From assembly GCA_041493035.1 (NCBI GenBank), contig JBGPYB010000178.1, forward strand, positions 1-8,925: 8,925 bases of DNA. The letters run 5' to 3'. The notes under the pieces are model-generated. The model did not search any database. It was not told where the DNA came from and saw only the letters and a program-made list of their open reading frames with translations. Below are positions 1 through 6,027 of the stretch, in pieces. Source of the stretch: JBGPYB01 sp041493035 (GTDB taxonomy: Bacteria; Acidobacteriota; Vicinamibacteria; Fen-336). Made by a program: the position numbers and the translations under genes. Each line of letters opens with the position of its first letter. Within the stretch, counting starts at the first letter, position 1.

Positions 1-31
1 CCGCCGCCTTCACCCGCTGGGGGCTCTAGCC

Positions 32-374
32 CTACCGTCGCCGAACGAGGTGGGCCAGAACCAGAGAGGCCAGAGCCCAGCTCGGCGTCGTAGACGAAGT
101 TCAGGATGTGGAAGTCCCAGGGCCGGATCCACCGATGGGCTTGCCGAGGTTCGAGAAGACGGAGCCCGCGAGGCCGGCAACGAAGGCCAACGTGAGTCGA
201 CCGCCGTACGTGTCGGGTGCCGCGAGGGTCAGCAGCCAGGCCCTGATCGCAACGCTCACGAGCATGTGGAGGAAGCCGGCCAGGAACGTGGACCAGCTCA
301 TCGCATCGGTTCCCTCGCGGCGGAAGATCACCCAGGCGAGGGGCGGCGAGGACGGTTCCGATCAGGATCTTCAT
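32..374 (-). pseudogene. Small multi-pass membrane protein gene, interrupted by three single-base frame shifts
   Basis: No single frame spans this gene, but three frames read in order give a coherent protein of about 113 residues. It starts at ATG 374-372 behind a good Shine-Dalgarno (AAGGAGG) and shares the bases ATGA with the stop of the DinB gene. Frame 1 gives MKILIGTVLAA. Dropping one base from the G run at 340-343 continues as LAWVIFRREGTDAMSW and further hydrophobic helices to about position 130. A gain of one base near 126-130 continues as RWIRPWDFHILNFVYDA. Dropping one base near 87-89 gives SWALASLVLAHLVRRR and a stop at 32-34. The joined product has about four membrane helices and resembles short DUF1761-type membrane proteins; that family link comes from memory of the pattern and is weak. 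Either the gene decayed recently or the assembly has indels here. Its function is unknown; it is the last gene of the sigma/DinB operon. Confidence 0.55.
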
Positions 375-1000
375 CGCTCCTCCTTACTTACTCGCTCGAT
401 CCACTTCCAGATCTGATCCAGGTGATGGCGGTCGTGCTGGCACTTGCCCAGGACGATCTGGGCCACATTCCCTCTCCAGGGGACGGCCGGGTCGCCGGTC
501 GGTGCCAGGGGGAAGGCCGCCGGCCCGTAGAGGGCGCCCTCGGGGAGGTCGAGAACGAGGGCCTGAAGGCGTCGGGTCTCGGTCTCGAAATCTCCCAGGA
601 TCGCCTCAAGGTTCCGCGGCCTCTGCTCCTCGGCGGCCTGGGCATTCCACTCGTTGGGCCCCATCACCGAGAGCGCGTAGGGGATCGAGTAGTCGAAAGC
701 GCCTCCGGCCGCCGCGGTCTCTACCTCACGGCGGAACTCGCCTGCCCACGAAGCCAGATGGCCGAGGAGATCCTTGAGCGTCCAGGCCCCGTTGACGTAG
801 CGCTGCTGGAGTGCGGCAAGGGGCTGCTCGCGCAGCTCCCGCCAGGAGAAGAGCACCTCCTCGAGCTGCGCGTAGAGGGCTATGGGGCTGATTGGGAAGC
901 GAGGTCGCGTCGCCTGTGCGCCCCCATCCTCCGCCGCGAGGCGCCCACGAAGCGCCTCCCATTCCTGGCCCAGCTCGTTCAGGAGTGCGCGGTCAGCCAT
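371..1000 (-). CDS. DinB/DfsB (ClbS-like) four-helix-bundle protein
   Basis: This 209-residue soluble protein has the features of the DinB superfamily. A first histidine lies in LLGHLASW (H81), and a C-terminal helix HDRHHLDQIWKWIER carries H189, H192 and H193, which supply the usual three-histidine metal site. The central WNAQAAEEQRPRNLEAIL segment (from W118) fits the ClbS/DfsB branch, formerly DUF1706. Family members include metal-dependent thiol S-transferases and the colibactin-resistance hydrolase ClbS; the substrate cannot be told here. The start at 1000 has a GGGAG Shine-Dalgarno five bases upstream and overlaps the end of the sigma factor gene by 8 bp. Its own stop overlaps the next gene by 4 bp, so the three genes are probably translationally coupled. 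Length is normal to slightly long for the family. The fold assignment is confident; the detoxification role is inference. Confidence 0.85.
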   Translation of the reverse strand: MADRALLNELGQEWEALRGRLAAEDGGAQATRPRFPISPIALYAQLEEVLFSWRELREQPLAALQQRYVNGAWTLKDLLGHLASWAGEFRREVETAAAGGAFDYSIPYALSVMGPNEWNAQAAEEQRPRNLEAILGDFETETRRLQALVLDLPEGALYGPAAFPLAPTGDPAVPWRGNVAQIVLGKCQHDRHHLDQIWKWIERVSKEER

Positions 1001-1598
1001 GGCTTCTCCCGTGTCGGGTACGGCGCCGAGGAGCGAGGCCCGCCTTGATCCGAGCGAGGGCGTTGCGGAAGCGGTGGTCGACCACCGGCCCGGTGATTCC
1101 GAGCGCCCGGGCGATCTCCCGAGCAGGTACGCCCGCGAGTTTCGGCAGCAGGACGTCCAGCTCCTCGATCGGGCAGAGACGCTGGGCCAGCGAAAGACAC
1201 CGCGCCGCCTCGAGCGCCTGGTAGACGTGTTCGGCTCCCGTGTGGCTCTCGCGCTCGACGCCTTCCAGCGGACTCTCTGCGCGCGCCGCCCGGCGCCTAC
1301 GGTATCCCTGGAGGACGAATTGCGCCGTGCGGTAGAGAAAGCTCAGAACGGGGCGGGCGCCGGCGGCGTCCATCTCCGGGCGGAATTCCCACCGTTGCCA
1401 GCGGTGATGGAAGATGACCCACACGTCTTGGAACAGATCGTCGGCTTCCGACGTCGGTATTCGCATCCGAAACCACGCGCGCACGTCAGCGGCATAGGCT
1501 GTGTACAGCCGCTCGAACGAATCGTCCGCCGACACGTCTCCCCGCGCTCGGGCGCGCAACACCTCGTGCTCGGGTGAGGGGGGCTCGGCCAGGGACAT
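993..1598 (-). CDS. ECF-like sigma-70 family RNA polymerase sigma factor
   Basis: The product is 201 residues from ATG 1598, a normal size for an extracytoplasmic-function sigma factor. Sigma region 2 spans about residues 27-105, with the core-binding signature EADDLFQDVW at 51-60 and a promoter-melting-like segment FLYRTAQFVLQGYRRRR at 88-103. Sigma region 4 spans about 127-190 and includes the helix-turn-helix segment VPAREIARALGITGPVVDH. The frame stays open upstream to 1844, but that part lies inside the aminotransferase gene in another frame. The start at 1598 has GGAGGG eight bases and GGAG three bases upstream, so I prefer it; ATG 1631 is an alternative. No anti-sigma factor is recognisable next to it. 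It overlaps the DinB gene by 8 bp, so DinB and the membrane protein are its immediate operon partners. Which promoters it recognises cannot be read from the sequence. Confidence 0.85.
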   Translation of the reverse strand: MSLAEPPSPEHEVLRARARGDVSADDSFERLYTAYAADVRAWFRMRIPTSEADDLFQDVWVIFHHRWQRWEFRPEMDAAGARPVLSFLYRTAQFVLQGYRRRRAARAESPLEGVERESHTGAEHVYQALEAARCLSLAQRLCPIEELDVLLPKLAGVPAREIARALGITGPVVDHRFRNALARIKAGLAPRRRTRHGRSHG

Positions 1599-1630
1599 GC
1601 TCTCCACCCTCCAATGCGGCGGTGGCGACA

Positions 1631-1643
1631 TTCTCGCCGAGAA
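1631..1643. promoter_or_regulatory. 13-bp palindrome between the MocR and sigma genes
   Basis: TTCTCGCCGAGAA is a perfect 6-bp dyad around one central base. It sits in the 64-bp gap upstream of the sigma factor start at 1598. A second, overlapping inverted repeat (CATTCT at 1629-1634 and AGAATG at 1643-1648) shares the region. It could be an operator or an mRNA hairpin. I see no clear promoter beside it, so the role is open. Confidence 0.3.
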
Positions 1644-1662
1644 GAATGCGGGTCTGGGGAAA

Positions 1663-2991
1663 TCAGGCCACGGCGCCGCGGCCGGCTCCGAAAAGCCCGC
1701 GCGCGATGTCGCTTGCGAGACGCTCAGCTTCGGCGCGACGCAGGGTCGCAACGGTGACGCGGATGGCGGGGCCGGTGCTGAGCCGGTAGCGTTCGCCGGC
1801 GCGGACCGCCCAGCCCGCGGCCGCGAGATGCGCCAGCATCGCACCCTCCTCCGGCACGGGGATCCAGACGTTTAGCCCCGACGCTCCACGGGCGGCTATG
1901 CCCCTCTCGGCCAATGCCTCGAGCAGCCCCTCGCGTCTCTCCTGATAGGCCTCCGAGGCCGCGGCGAGCCGCCTCAGCGTCGCCGGGTCGGACCAGAGGG
2001 CCTCGACGATTCCCTGAAGCAGGAAGCTCACCCACCCTGCGCCGAGGGAGAGCCGCCCTTCCACACGTGCGACGGTGAGGGCGTCTCCGGCCAGAATCGC
2101 CAGGCGCAGGTCGGGGCCGAGAGACTTCGAGACCGAACGAACTACGGCCCACCTCTGCCGTTTCAGGTGAACTAGGGTCAGCGCCGGAGCTCCCGCCACC
2201 GGCCCCGCGTGATCATCCTCGATGACCAACGTTTCGGGATGAGCGTCGAGAACCGCACGCAACTCGCGCACCCGCTTCGCGTCGAAGGCGGCGCCCGTTG
2301 GGTTTTGGGCTCGTGGGGTCACGATACAAGCCGCGGCCCCGGTGCCAAGGGCGCGCGCCAGGGCGGCCGGGAGCACGCCGTGGTCGTCGATCGCCACCGC
2401 CTCCGCCACGAGGCCGAGGGCCGACAGCAGATCGAAGACGGCCGTGTACCCGGGGTCCTCCACCGCAACGCGATCGCCTGGGTGCAAGCGAGCCTGAAGG
2501 ACGCGTTCGATCCCGTCCAGCGCACCACCCACCACGGCGACATGGCTCGAGGGAACGCCTTCGGCCTCCATCTCCCGCGCGGCCAGACGGACGAGAGCGG
2601 GACGTGCCGTCGCCTCGCCGTAGAGGCGCGGCCGTTCCTCCAGCCGACGGACGGCCTGGCGCAACGGAGGGAGAAGCTTGGGATCCGGGTTCCCCTCGGC
2701 CAGGTTCCGCAGATGGGACGGCACGGGTGGCGTGGGCCGCGTGGCCAGGGGTGGGCGGTGGCTGAGCCGCGTTCCTCGCCGTCCTCTTGTCGCGACGATC
2801 CCGCGCGTCTTGAGGAGACGGTAAGCCGCGGCCACCGTCGCGGGGCTCACCGACAGGGCTTCGGCCAGCGAACGAACCGTGGGCAGGGCGCCCCCGGCGA
2901 CCAGCTTCCCCTCCCGCGCGCCGCGTTCGACGCTGGCGGCGATGGTGCTTGCGGTCTCCCCGGCGATCGAATATTGTACTGAGACGGTCAT
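1663..2991 (-). CDS. MocR-type regulator: GntR winged helix fused to PLP aminotransferase fold
   Basis: At 442 residues this matches the MocR/GabR/PdxR architecture. An N-terminal GntR winged helix (about 10-75, with LPTVRSLAEALSVSPATVAA as the recognition region) is followed by a fold-type I aminotransferase domain (about 95-435). Visible PLP-site residues are DPGY (Y182), NPTG (230-233), EDDHAG (258-263) and the Schiff-base lysine in SVSKS (K289). Known MocR proteins bind PLP or an amine adduct and act as dimeric transcription factors, usually on a divergent gene, and most are not working transaminases. That setting is present: the start faces the FMN-barrel gene at 3023 across 31 bp holding repeated TTGTA half-sites, so control of that gene and of itself is likely. 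No Shine-Dalgarno precedes ATG 2991, and a good promoter lies just upstream, so the mRNA may be leaderless. The effector is unknown. Confidence 0.93.
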   Translation of the reverse strand: MTVSVQYSIAGETASTIAASVERGAREGKLVAGGALPTVRSLAEALSVSPATVAAAYRLLKTRGIVATRGRRGTRLSHRPPLATRPTPPVPSHLRNLAEGNPDPKLLPPLRQAVRRLEERPRLYGEATARPALVRLAAREMEAEGVPSSHVAVVGGALDGIERVLQARLHPGDRVAVEDPGYTAVFDLLSALGLVAEAVAIDDHGVLPAALARALGTGAAACIVTPRAQNPTGAAFDAKRVRELRAVLDAHPETLVIEDDHAGPVAGAPALTLVHLKRQRWAVVRSVSKSLGPDLRLAILAGDALTVARVEGRLSLGAGWVSFLLQGIVEALWSDPATLRRLAAASEAYQERREGLLEALAERGIAARGASGLNVWIPVPEEGAMLAHLAAAGWAVRAGERYRLSTGPAIRVTVATLRRAEAERLASDIARGLFGAGRGAVA

Positions 2992-3011
2992 TAGTTTGTA
3001 TTATTACAATA
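2972..3011. promoter_or_regulatory. Likely MocR operator: three TTGTA half-sites between divergent genes
   Basis: Two direct TTGTA copies lie at 2974-2978 and 2996-3000, 22 bp apart (about two helical turns). An inverted copy, TACAA, lies at 3005-3009. The last two form a palindrome with a 4-bp spacer, and the outer two extend to a 7-bp inverted pair (TATTGTA at 2972-2978, TACAATA at 3005-3011). This AT-rich island stands out in GC-rich DNA. Paired direct and inverted half-sites are typical of studied MocR targets such as those of PdxR and GabR. The first half-site lies within codons 5-7 of the MocR gene. On the plus strand, TATTAT at 2999-3004 is a candidate -10 for the gene at 3023, with TTGTAC at 2974-2979 as a loosely spaced (19 bp) -35. 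Binding is inferred, not shown. Confidence 0.6.
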
Positions 3012-3029
3012 AGCGAGGATCCATGTCCA
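3000..3029 (-). promoter_or_regulatory. Predicted sigma-70-type promoter of the MocR gene
   Basis: On the minus strand, TGGACA (3029-3024) and AATAAT (3005-3000) each match the consensus at five of six bases with an 18-bp spacer. Transcription would begin at about 2994-2991, at or within a few bases of the ATG at 2991, where no Shine-Dalgarno is present. The -10 overlaps the TTGTA palindrome, which suggests autorepression, and the -35 lies over the start codon of the divergent gene. Confidence 0.5.
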
Positions 3030-3688
3030 CCCCCGTCACCGGCCCCACGGAGCGCACCACCCTCAAGAGGCTTCCGAAGCGCGGCTCCCACGAGCGAGCC
3101 ACCATCGAAGCGATCCTCGACGAAGCACTGACGTGCCACGTCGGGTTCGTAGTCGACGGTCAGCCCTACGTCATACCGACGATCCACGGCAGGATCGGCG
3201 GCAGGATCTACCTTCACGGCTCGGCCGCGAACCGGATGCTGAAGACTCTGGCGGGGGGAGTCCCCGTGTGCGTCACGGCCAGCCTGATCGACGGTCTGGT
3301 GATGGCGCGTTCGGCCTTTCACCATTCGATGAACTATCGCTCCGTGGTGGTTCTGGGCACCGCTCACCCGGTGACCGACCCCAAGGAGAAATGGGACGCG
3401 CTCCACGCCATCGTGGAGCACGTGGCGCACGGGCGCTGGGCGGAGGTGCGGGAGCCGAACGAGAAGGAGATGAAGGCGACCCTCGTTCTCGGGGTGTCCC
3501 TGGAGGAGGCTTCGGCGAAGATCCGGACCGGCCCCCCCATCGACGACGACGAGGACTACTCGCTGGGCTGCTGGGCCGGCGTCGTCCCGCTTCGGCTCAC
3601 CGCCCTCGACGCGATTCCCGAGCCGCGGCTCGCCGCCGGCATCGCACCGTCGCCGGCCGTCCTGGCCGCGAGTCGCCGCGGCCGCTAG
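3023..3688 (+). CDS. Pyridoxamine 5'-phosphate oxidase-family (FMN split-barrel) protein
   Basis: The 221-residue product carries the long conserved signature of the Pyridox_ox_2-type split-barrel family. Its blocks are LKRLPKRGSHER (14-24), LTCHVGFVVDGQPYVIPT (36-53), RIYLHGSAANRML (61-73), a motif around ARSAFHHSMNYRSVVVLG (95-112), and GRWAEVREPNEKEMKATLVL (137-156). Members are predicted to bind FMN or a related cofactor and include NimA-like reductases; few have known substrates, and true pyridoxine-phosphate oxidase activity should not be assumed. The start at 3023 is the first ATG after the divergent promoter region and has GAGGA just upstream, with a short spacing. The frame stays open upstream to 2879, but that part lies over the MocR gene. 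Its divergent MocR partner probably controls it. The gene ends 2 bp from the convergent KAS III gene, leaving no room for a separate terminator. Confidence 0.92.
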   Translation: MSTPVTGPTERTTLKRLPKRGSHERATIEAILDEALTCHVGFVVDGQPYVIPTIHGRIGGRIYLHGSAANRMLKTLAGGVPVCVTASLIDGLVMARSAFHHSMNYRSVVVLGTAHPVTDPKEKWDALHAIVEHVAHGRWAEVREPNEKEMKATLVLGVSLEEASAKIRTGPPIDDDEDYSLGCWAGVVPLRLTALDAIPEPRLAAGIAPSPAVLAASRRGR

Positions 3689-3690
3689 GA

Positions 3691-4749
3691 TCAGACGCGG
3701 ACGAGGGTCGCGCCCCAGTTCATCCCGGCTCCGAAGGCGATCATCAGGACGAGGTCGCCGGCCTTCACGCGCCCGCCCCGGGAGCATTCATCCCAGAGGA
3801 GCGGGATCGTGGCCGCGGTCGTGTTCCCGTATCTCTCGATGTTGTGGACCACCTTCTCGTCGGGAATGCCCAGGGCCTTCTGGCAATACTCGTTGATCCG
3901 CTTGTTTGCCTGGTGCATGAGGACGAGGGCCAGGTCCTGGGCCTTGACCCCGTTCCGTGACAGAACCTCCTGGGCCACCTCGATCATGTGGGTCGTTGCC
4001 ATCTTGAAGACGTGGCGGCCGTCCATCACAGGAATGTGCTCCCCGCGGGCGATCTGCTCGGCGTCGACGTAGGGGCGTCGGGCAAAGCCCGTCCCGGGCA
4101 CATGGAGCTTGTCGTAGTGGGCCCCGCTCGTGTGGAGGATCTGGTCCAGGATCCCGCGCTCACCGTCCTCCGCCCTCAGGATCACGGCGGCTCCCGCGTC
4201 GCCGAAGAGCACGGTCAGGTGGCGGAAGCGGGTGTTCCAGGCGAGCTCCTCGGCGGTCGGGGGCGTGTCGTTGCGGCCGTAGAGGTGCTCGAACTGGGCG
4301 GCGTTCCACGGCATGAAGCCCGAGTGGACCTCCGCACCGACCAGGAGCGCGGTGCGTGCCAGGCCGGAGCGGAGATGGGCATCCACGAGCTGCAAACCGT
4401 AGAGAAACCCCACGCACTGCTGGCGGATGTCGAAACAGGGAACGTTCCGAAGCCCCAGCTTGGACTGCAGGATCCCGCCGGCACCGGGGAAGAAGTGGTC
4501 GGGCGTCATCGTCGCGAAGACGACCAGGTCCACCTCTTCCTTGGCGACCTTCGCCATCGAGAGGGCTCGTTCGGCGGCCGCCACTCCGAGGTCCGACGTG
4601 GCCGTTCCCGGGTCGACGTAGTAGCGCGTTTCGACGCCGCTTCTCTCCTTGATCCAGGAGTCGCTCGTCTCCATGAGGCGAGCCAGCATGTCGTTGGTGA
4701 CCAGGTTCGGGGGAATCTCGCTCCCGCTGCCGACGATGACCGTGCGCAT
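3691..4749 (-). CDS. Beta-ketoacyl-ACP synthase III (FabH-like) family protein
   Basis: This 352-residue thiolase-fold enzyme has the full KAS III catalytic triad: C112 in DIRQQCVGFLYGL, H279 in LMHQANKRI and N309 in ERYGNTTAATIPLL. The C-terminal glycine-rich block IAFGAGMNWGATLVR is also intact. Family enzymes decarboxylatively condense an acyl-CoA primer with malonyl-ACP in the cytosol. It is about 35 residues longer than standard FabH, with an insert-like stretch around 150-180. The cysteine context is QQC rather than the usual AAC. No acpP, fabD, fabG or fabF lies nearby, so it may be a specialised paralogue rather than the housekeeping initiator; that is inference. AGGAGG lies four bases before ATG 4749, and a TACAAT -10 box lies further upstream. 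It is divergent from the peroxiredoxin gene and convergent with the FMN-barrel gene. Confidence 0.93.
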   Translation of the reverse strand: MRTVIVGSGSEIPPNLVTNDMLARLMETSDSWIKERSGVETRYYVDPGTATSDLGVAAAERALSMAKVAKEEVDLVVFATMTPDHFFPGAGGILQSKLGLRNVPCFDIRQQCVGFLYGLQLVDAHLRSGLARTALLVGAEVHSGFMPWNAAQFEHLYGRNDTPPTAEELAWNTRFRHLTVLFGDAGAAVILRAEDGERGILDQILHTSGAHYDKLHVPGTGFARRPYVDAEQIARGEHIPVMDGRHVFKMATTHMIEVAQEVLSRNGVKAQDLALVLMHQANKRINEYCQKALGIPDEKVVHNIERYGNTTAATIPLLWDECSRGGRVKAGDLVLMIAFGAGMNWGATLVRV

Positions 4750-4770
4750 GGGGCCTCCTGGGGCGCCGGC

Positions 4771-4776
4771 ATTGTA
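4771..4776 (-). promoter_or_regulatory. Candidate -10 box of the KAS III gene
   Basis: Read on the minus strand the sequence is TACAAT, five of six bases of the -10 consensus, in the 70-bp gap between two divergent genes. It would start transcription about 12-15 bases before ATG 4749, leaving room for the AGGAGG ribosome site. No good -35 is seen at 16-18 bp spacing. Confidence 0.4.
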
Positions 4777-4819
4777 GCCCCGACTTGCCCTGACACCCGG
4801 AAGGGTCTAGGGTTCGGCC

Positions 4820-5251
4820 ATGCTCAAGGTCGGAGACGAGGCACCCGATTTCGCCGTCGGGAAGACGACGCTTCACAAGCTCACCGCCGAGCGGTCCGTC
4901 GCGGTGTTCTTCTTTCCGAAGGTCTTCACGCCCACGTGCACGCTCGAGGCCAGGGCCTTCGGTCGCGACTACGAGACCCTTCGCAGCGCGGGCGGAGACG
5001 TCGTCGGCGTGTCGGTCGACAAGCCGGAAGAGAGCGCCCGGTTCTGCGACAGCCTCAAGCTCCCGTTTCCCCTCGTGGGCGACAAGGACGGCACCATCGC
5101 GCGCGCCTATGGCGTTCGCTGGCCCCTCGTTGGCCTCGCGCGACGCGTGACCTTCCTCGTGGGGCGCGATCACCGGGTGACAATCGCCTTCGGCACCGAG
5201 CGCGATGCCGAAGCCCACGTCCGGAAGATCACCCAGGCGCTGACGGCGTAG
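4820..5251 (+). CDS. BCP/PrxQ-like peroxiredoxin (AhpC/TSA family)
   Basis: This 143-residue thioredoxin-fold protein opens with the typical MLKVGDEAPDF and has the peroxidatic motif PKVFTPTCT, with P33, T37 and C40 matching the PxxxTxxC pattern. The conserved active-site arginine is probably R108 or R109 in the RRVTFLV strand. Family members reduce hydrogen peroxide and organic hydroperoxides in the cytosol using thioredoxin. The resolving cysteine five residues after C40, usual in BCP, is absent (R45). The only other cysteine is C76, in ARFCDSLKLPFPL, which could resolve instead; otherwise it works as a 1-Cys enzyme. No clear Shine-Dalgarno precedes ATG 4820. A weak TTGCCC (4785-4790), 17 bp, TAGGGT (4808-4813) pair would give a leaderless transcript. 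The stop codon directly abuts the GTG start of the glycosyltransferase gene, so the two are co-transcribed. Confidence 0.88.
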   Translation: MLKVGDEAPDFAVGKTTLHKLTAERSVAVFFFPKVFTPTCTLEARAFGRDYETLRSAGGDVVGVSVDKPEESARFCDSLKLPFPLVGDKDGTIARAYGVRWPLVGLARRVTFLVGRDHRVTIAFGTERDAEAHVRKITQALTA

Positions 5252-5953
5252 GTGCCTCCCTCCATCAGCGTCGTCCTCCCGATGTACAACGAGGAGGCCT
5301 ACGTTCTCCGAGCGGTCGACGCCGTTCGGGCAGCACTTCGAGAAGTCGGGGGTGGAGCCCACGAGATCCTCGTCGTCGATGACGCCTCGACAGACCGAAC
5401 CGGGGCCCTTGCCGACGAGATCGCCCGGAATGATCCGCAGGTTCGTGTGTTCCACAACGACCGGAACCTTACCCTCGGCGGCACCCTCCGCCGCGGCTAT
5501 GCGGCCGCGACGAAGGACCTGGTCCTTTACACCGACGCGGACCTTCCGTTCGACCTCCAGGAGCTGTCCCGCGCGGTGCGCCTGCTCGAATACCAGCAAG
5601 CCGACGTCCTCGCCGCCTACCGCTTCGACCGCACTTCCGAGGGCCTCCTTCGCACCCTCTACACCCTGGTCTACAGCGGCCTCATTCGCACCCTCTTCGC
5701 CCTGCGCCTCCGGGATATCAACTTTTCCTTCAAGCTCTTCAGGCGCGACCTCCTCGGGAAGTTCGAGCTGAAGAGCGAGGGGAGCTTCATCGACGCCGAG
5801 TTTCTCCTGCGCGCTCGGAAGGCCGGTGCCTCCATCATCCAGATCGGTGTCGACTATTTCCCGCGCTCGCGCGGCGTCTCCACATTGGCCTCACCCCGTG
5901 TGATCCTGCGCCTTCTTCGCGAGATGACGGCCCTCTGGCGCGAGCTCCGATAG
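5252..5953 (+). CDS. Family 2 glycosyltransferase (GT-A fold), dolichyl-phosphate-mannose-synthase-like
   Basis: The 233-residue protein begins ISVVLPMYNEE and shows the GT2 landmarks in order: DDAS nucleotide-binding motif (43-46), DAD as the metal-binding DxD (95-97), DINFSFKLFRRDLL (155-168), FIDAEFLLRARKAG (179-192) and the closing PRSRGVSTL (204-212). This spacing matches polyprenyl-phosphate sugar transferases of the DPM1 type. The donor and acceptor are unknown. There is no membrane anchor, so it is probably cytosolic or peripheral at the inner membrane face. The start is GTG, touching the peroxiredoxin stop (TAG then GTG) with only weak ribosome-site sequence before it, which suggests translational coupling. 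The Prx-GT2 pairing has no obvious biochemical logic. A GC-rich hairpin lies downstream. Confidence 0.9.
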   Translation: MPPSISVVLPMYNEEAYVLRAVDAVRAALREVGGGAHEILVVDDASTDRTGALADEIARNDPQVRVFHNDRNLTLGGTLRRGYAAATKDLVLYTDADLPFDLQELSRAVRLLEYQQADVLAAYRFDRTSEGLLRTLYTLVYSGLIRTLFALRLRDINFSFKLFRRDLLGKFELKSEGSFIDAEFLLRARKAGASIIQIGVDYFPRSRGVSTLASPRVILRLLREMTALWRELR

Positions 5954-5980
5954 GGGCCTTTGGAGGCGGCCCTGGTGATC

Positions 5981-6005
5981 CCGGCCGTTGCTCCGCTGCG
6001 GCCGG
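5981..6005 (+). terminator. Strong GC hairpin between the GT2 and DUF4388 genes
   Basis: CCGGCCG at 5981-5987 pairs perfectly with CGGCCGG at 5999-6005 across an 11-base loop. A smaller pair (GGGCC at 5954-5958, GGCCC at 5968-5972) lies just before it. There is no T tract, so an intrinsic terminator of the classical kind is doubtful. It could equally be a structured leader for the next gene, whose ribosome site begins 10 bases later. Confidence 0.35.
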
Positions 6006-6027
6006 CGTGCTATCTAGGAGCTTCGCG

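Noticed and set aside
50..1048. Long plus-strand open frame of 332 codons opposite the DinB and sigma genes
   Set aside because: Its product is low-complexity, rich in Arg, Gly and Glu, with no family pattern; it mirrors the real minus-strand genes, as expected where third-position GC is high.
1599..1844. Upstream extension of the sigma factor frame by 82 codons
   Set aside because: The added part lies largely within the aminotransferase gene, looks like random Pro/Ala/Arg sequence, and ATG 1598 has a good ribosome site.
2213..3787. Minus-strand open frame of 524 codons across the MocR start and the FMN-barrel gene
   Set aside because: It crosses two well-supported genes and the operator gap, and its residues are mostly Arg, Gly and Pro with no recognisable family.
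4785..4813. TTGCCC, 17 bp, TAGGGT as a promoter for the peroxiredoxin gene
   Set aside because: Only about half of each box matches consensus; I mention it in the gene entry but do not list it as a feature.
3988..5599. Long open frames on both strands crossing the KAS III, peroxiredoxin and GT2 genes
   Set aside because: Each spans the boundary between divergent genes with clear catalytic motifs; the translations look like GC-driven shadows.
5988..6016. Promoter-like pair TTGCTC, 17 bp, TATCTA with an extended -10 before the DUF4388 gene
   Set aside because: The -10 would overlap the ribosome site AGGAG and start transcription about 5 bases before ATG 6028, losing that site; the two predictions conflict and the -35 lies in a hairpin loop.
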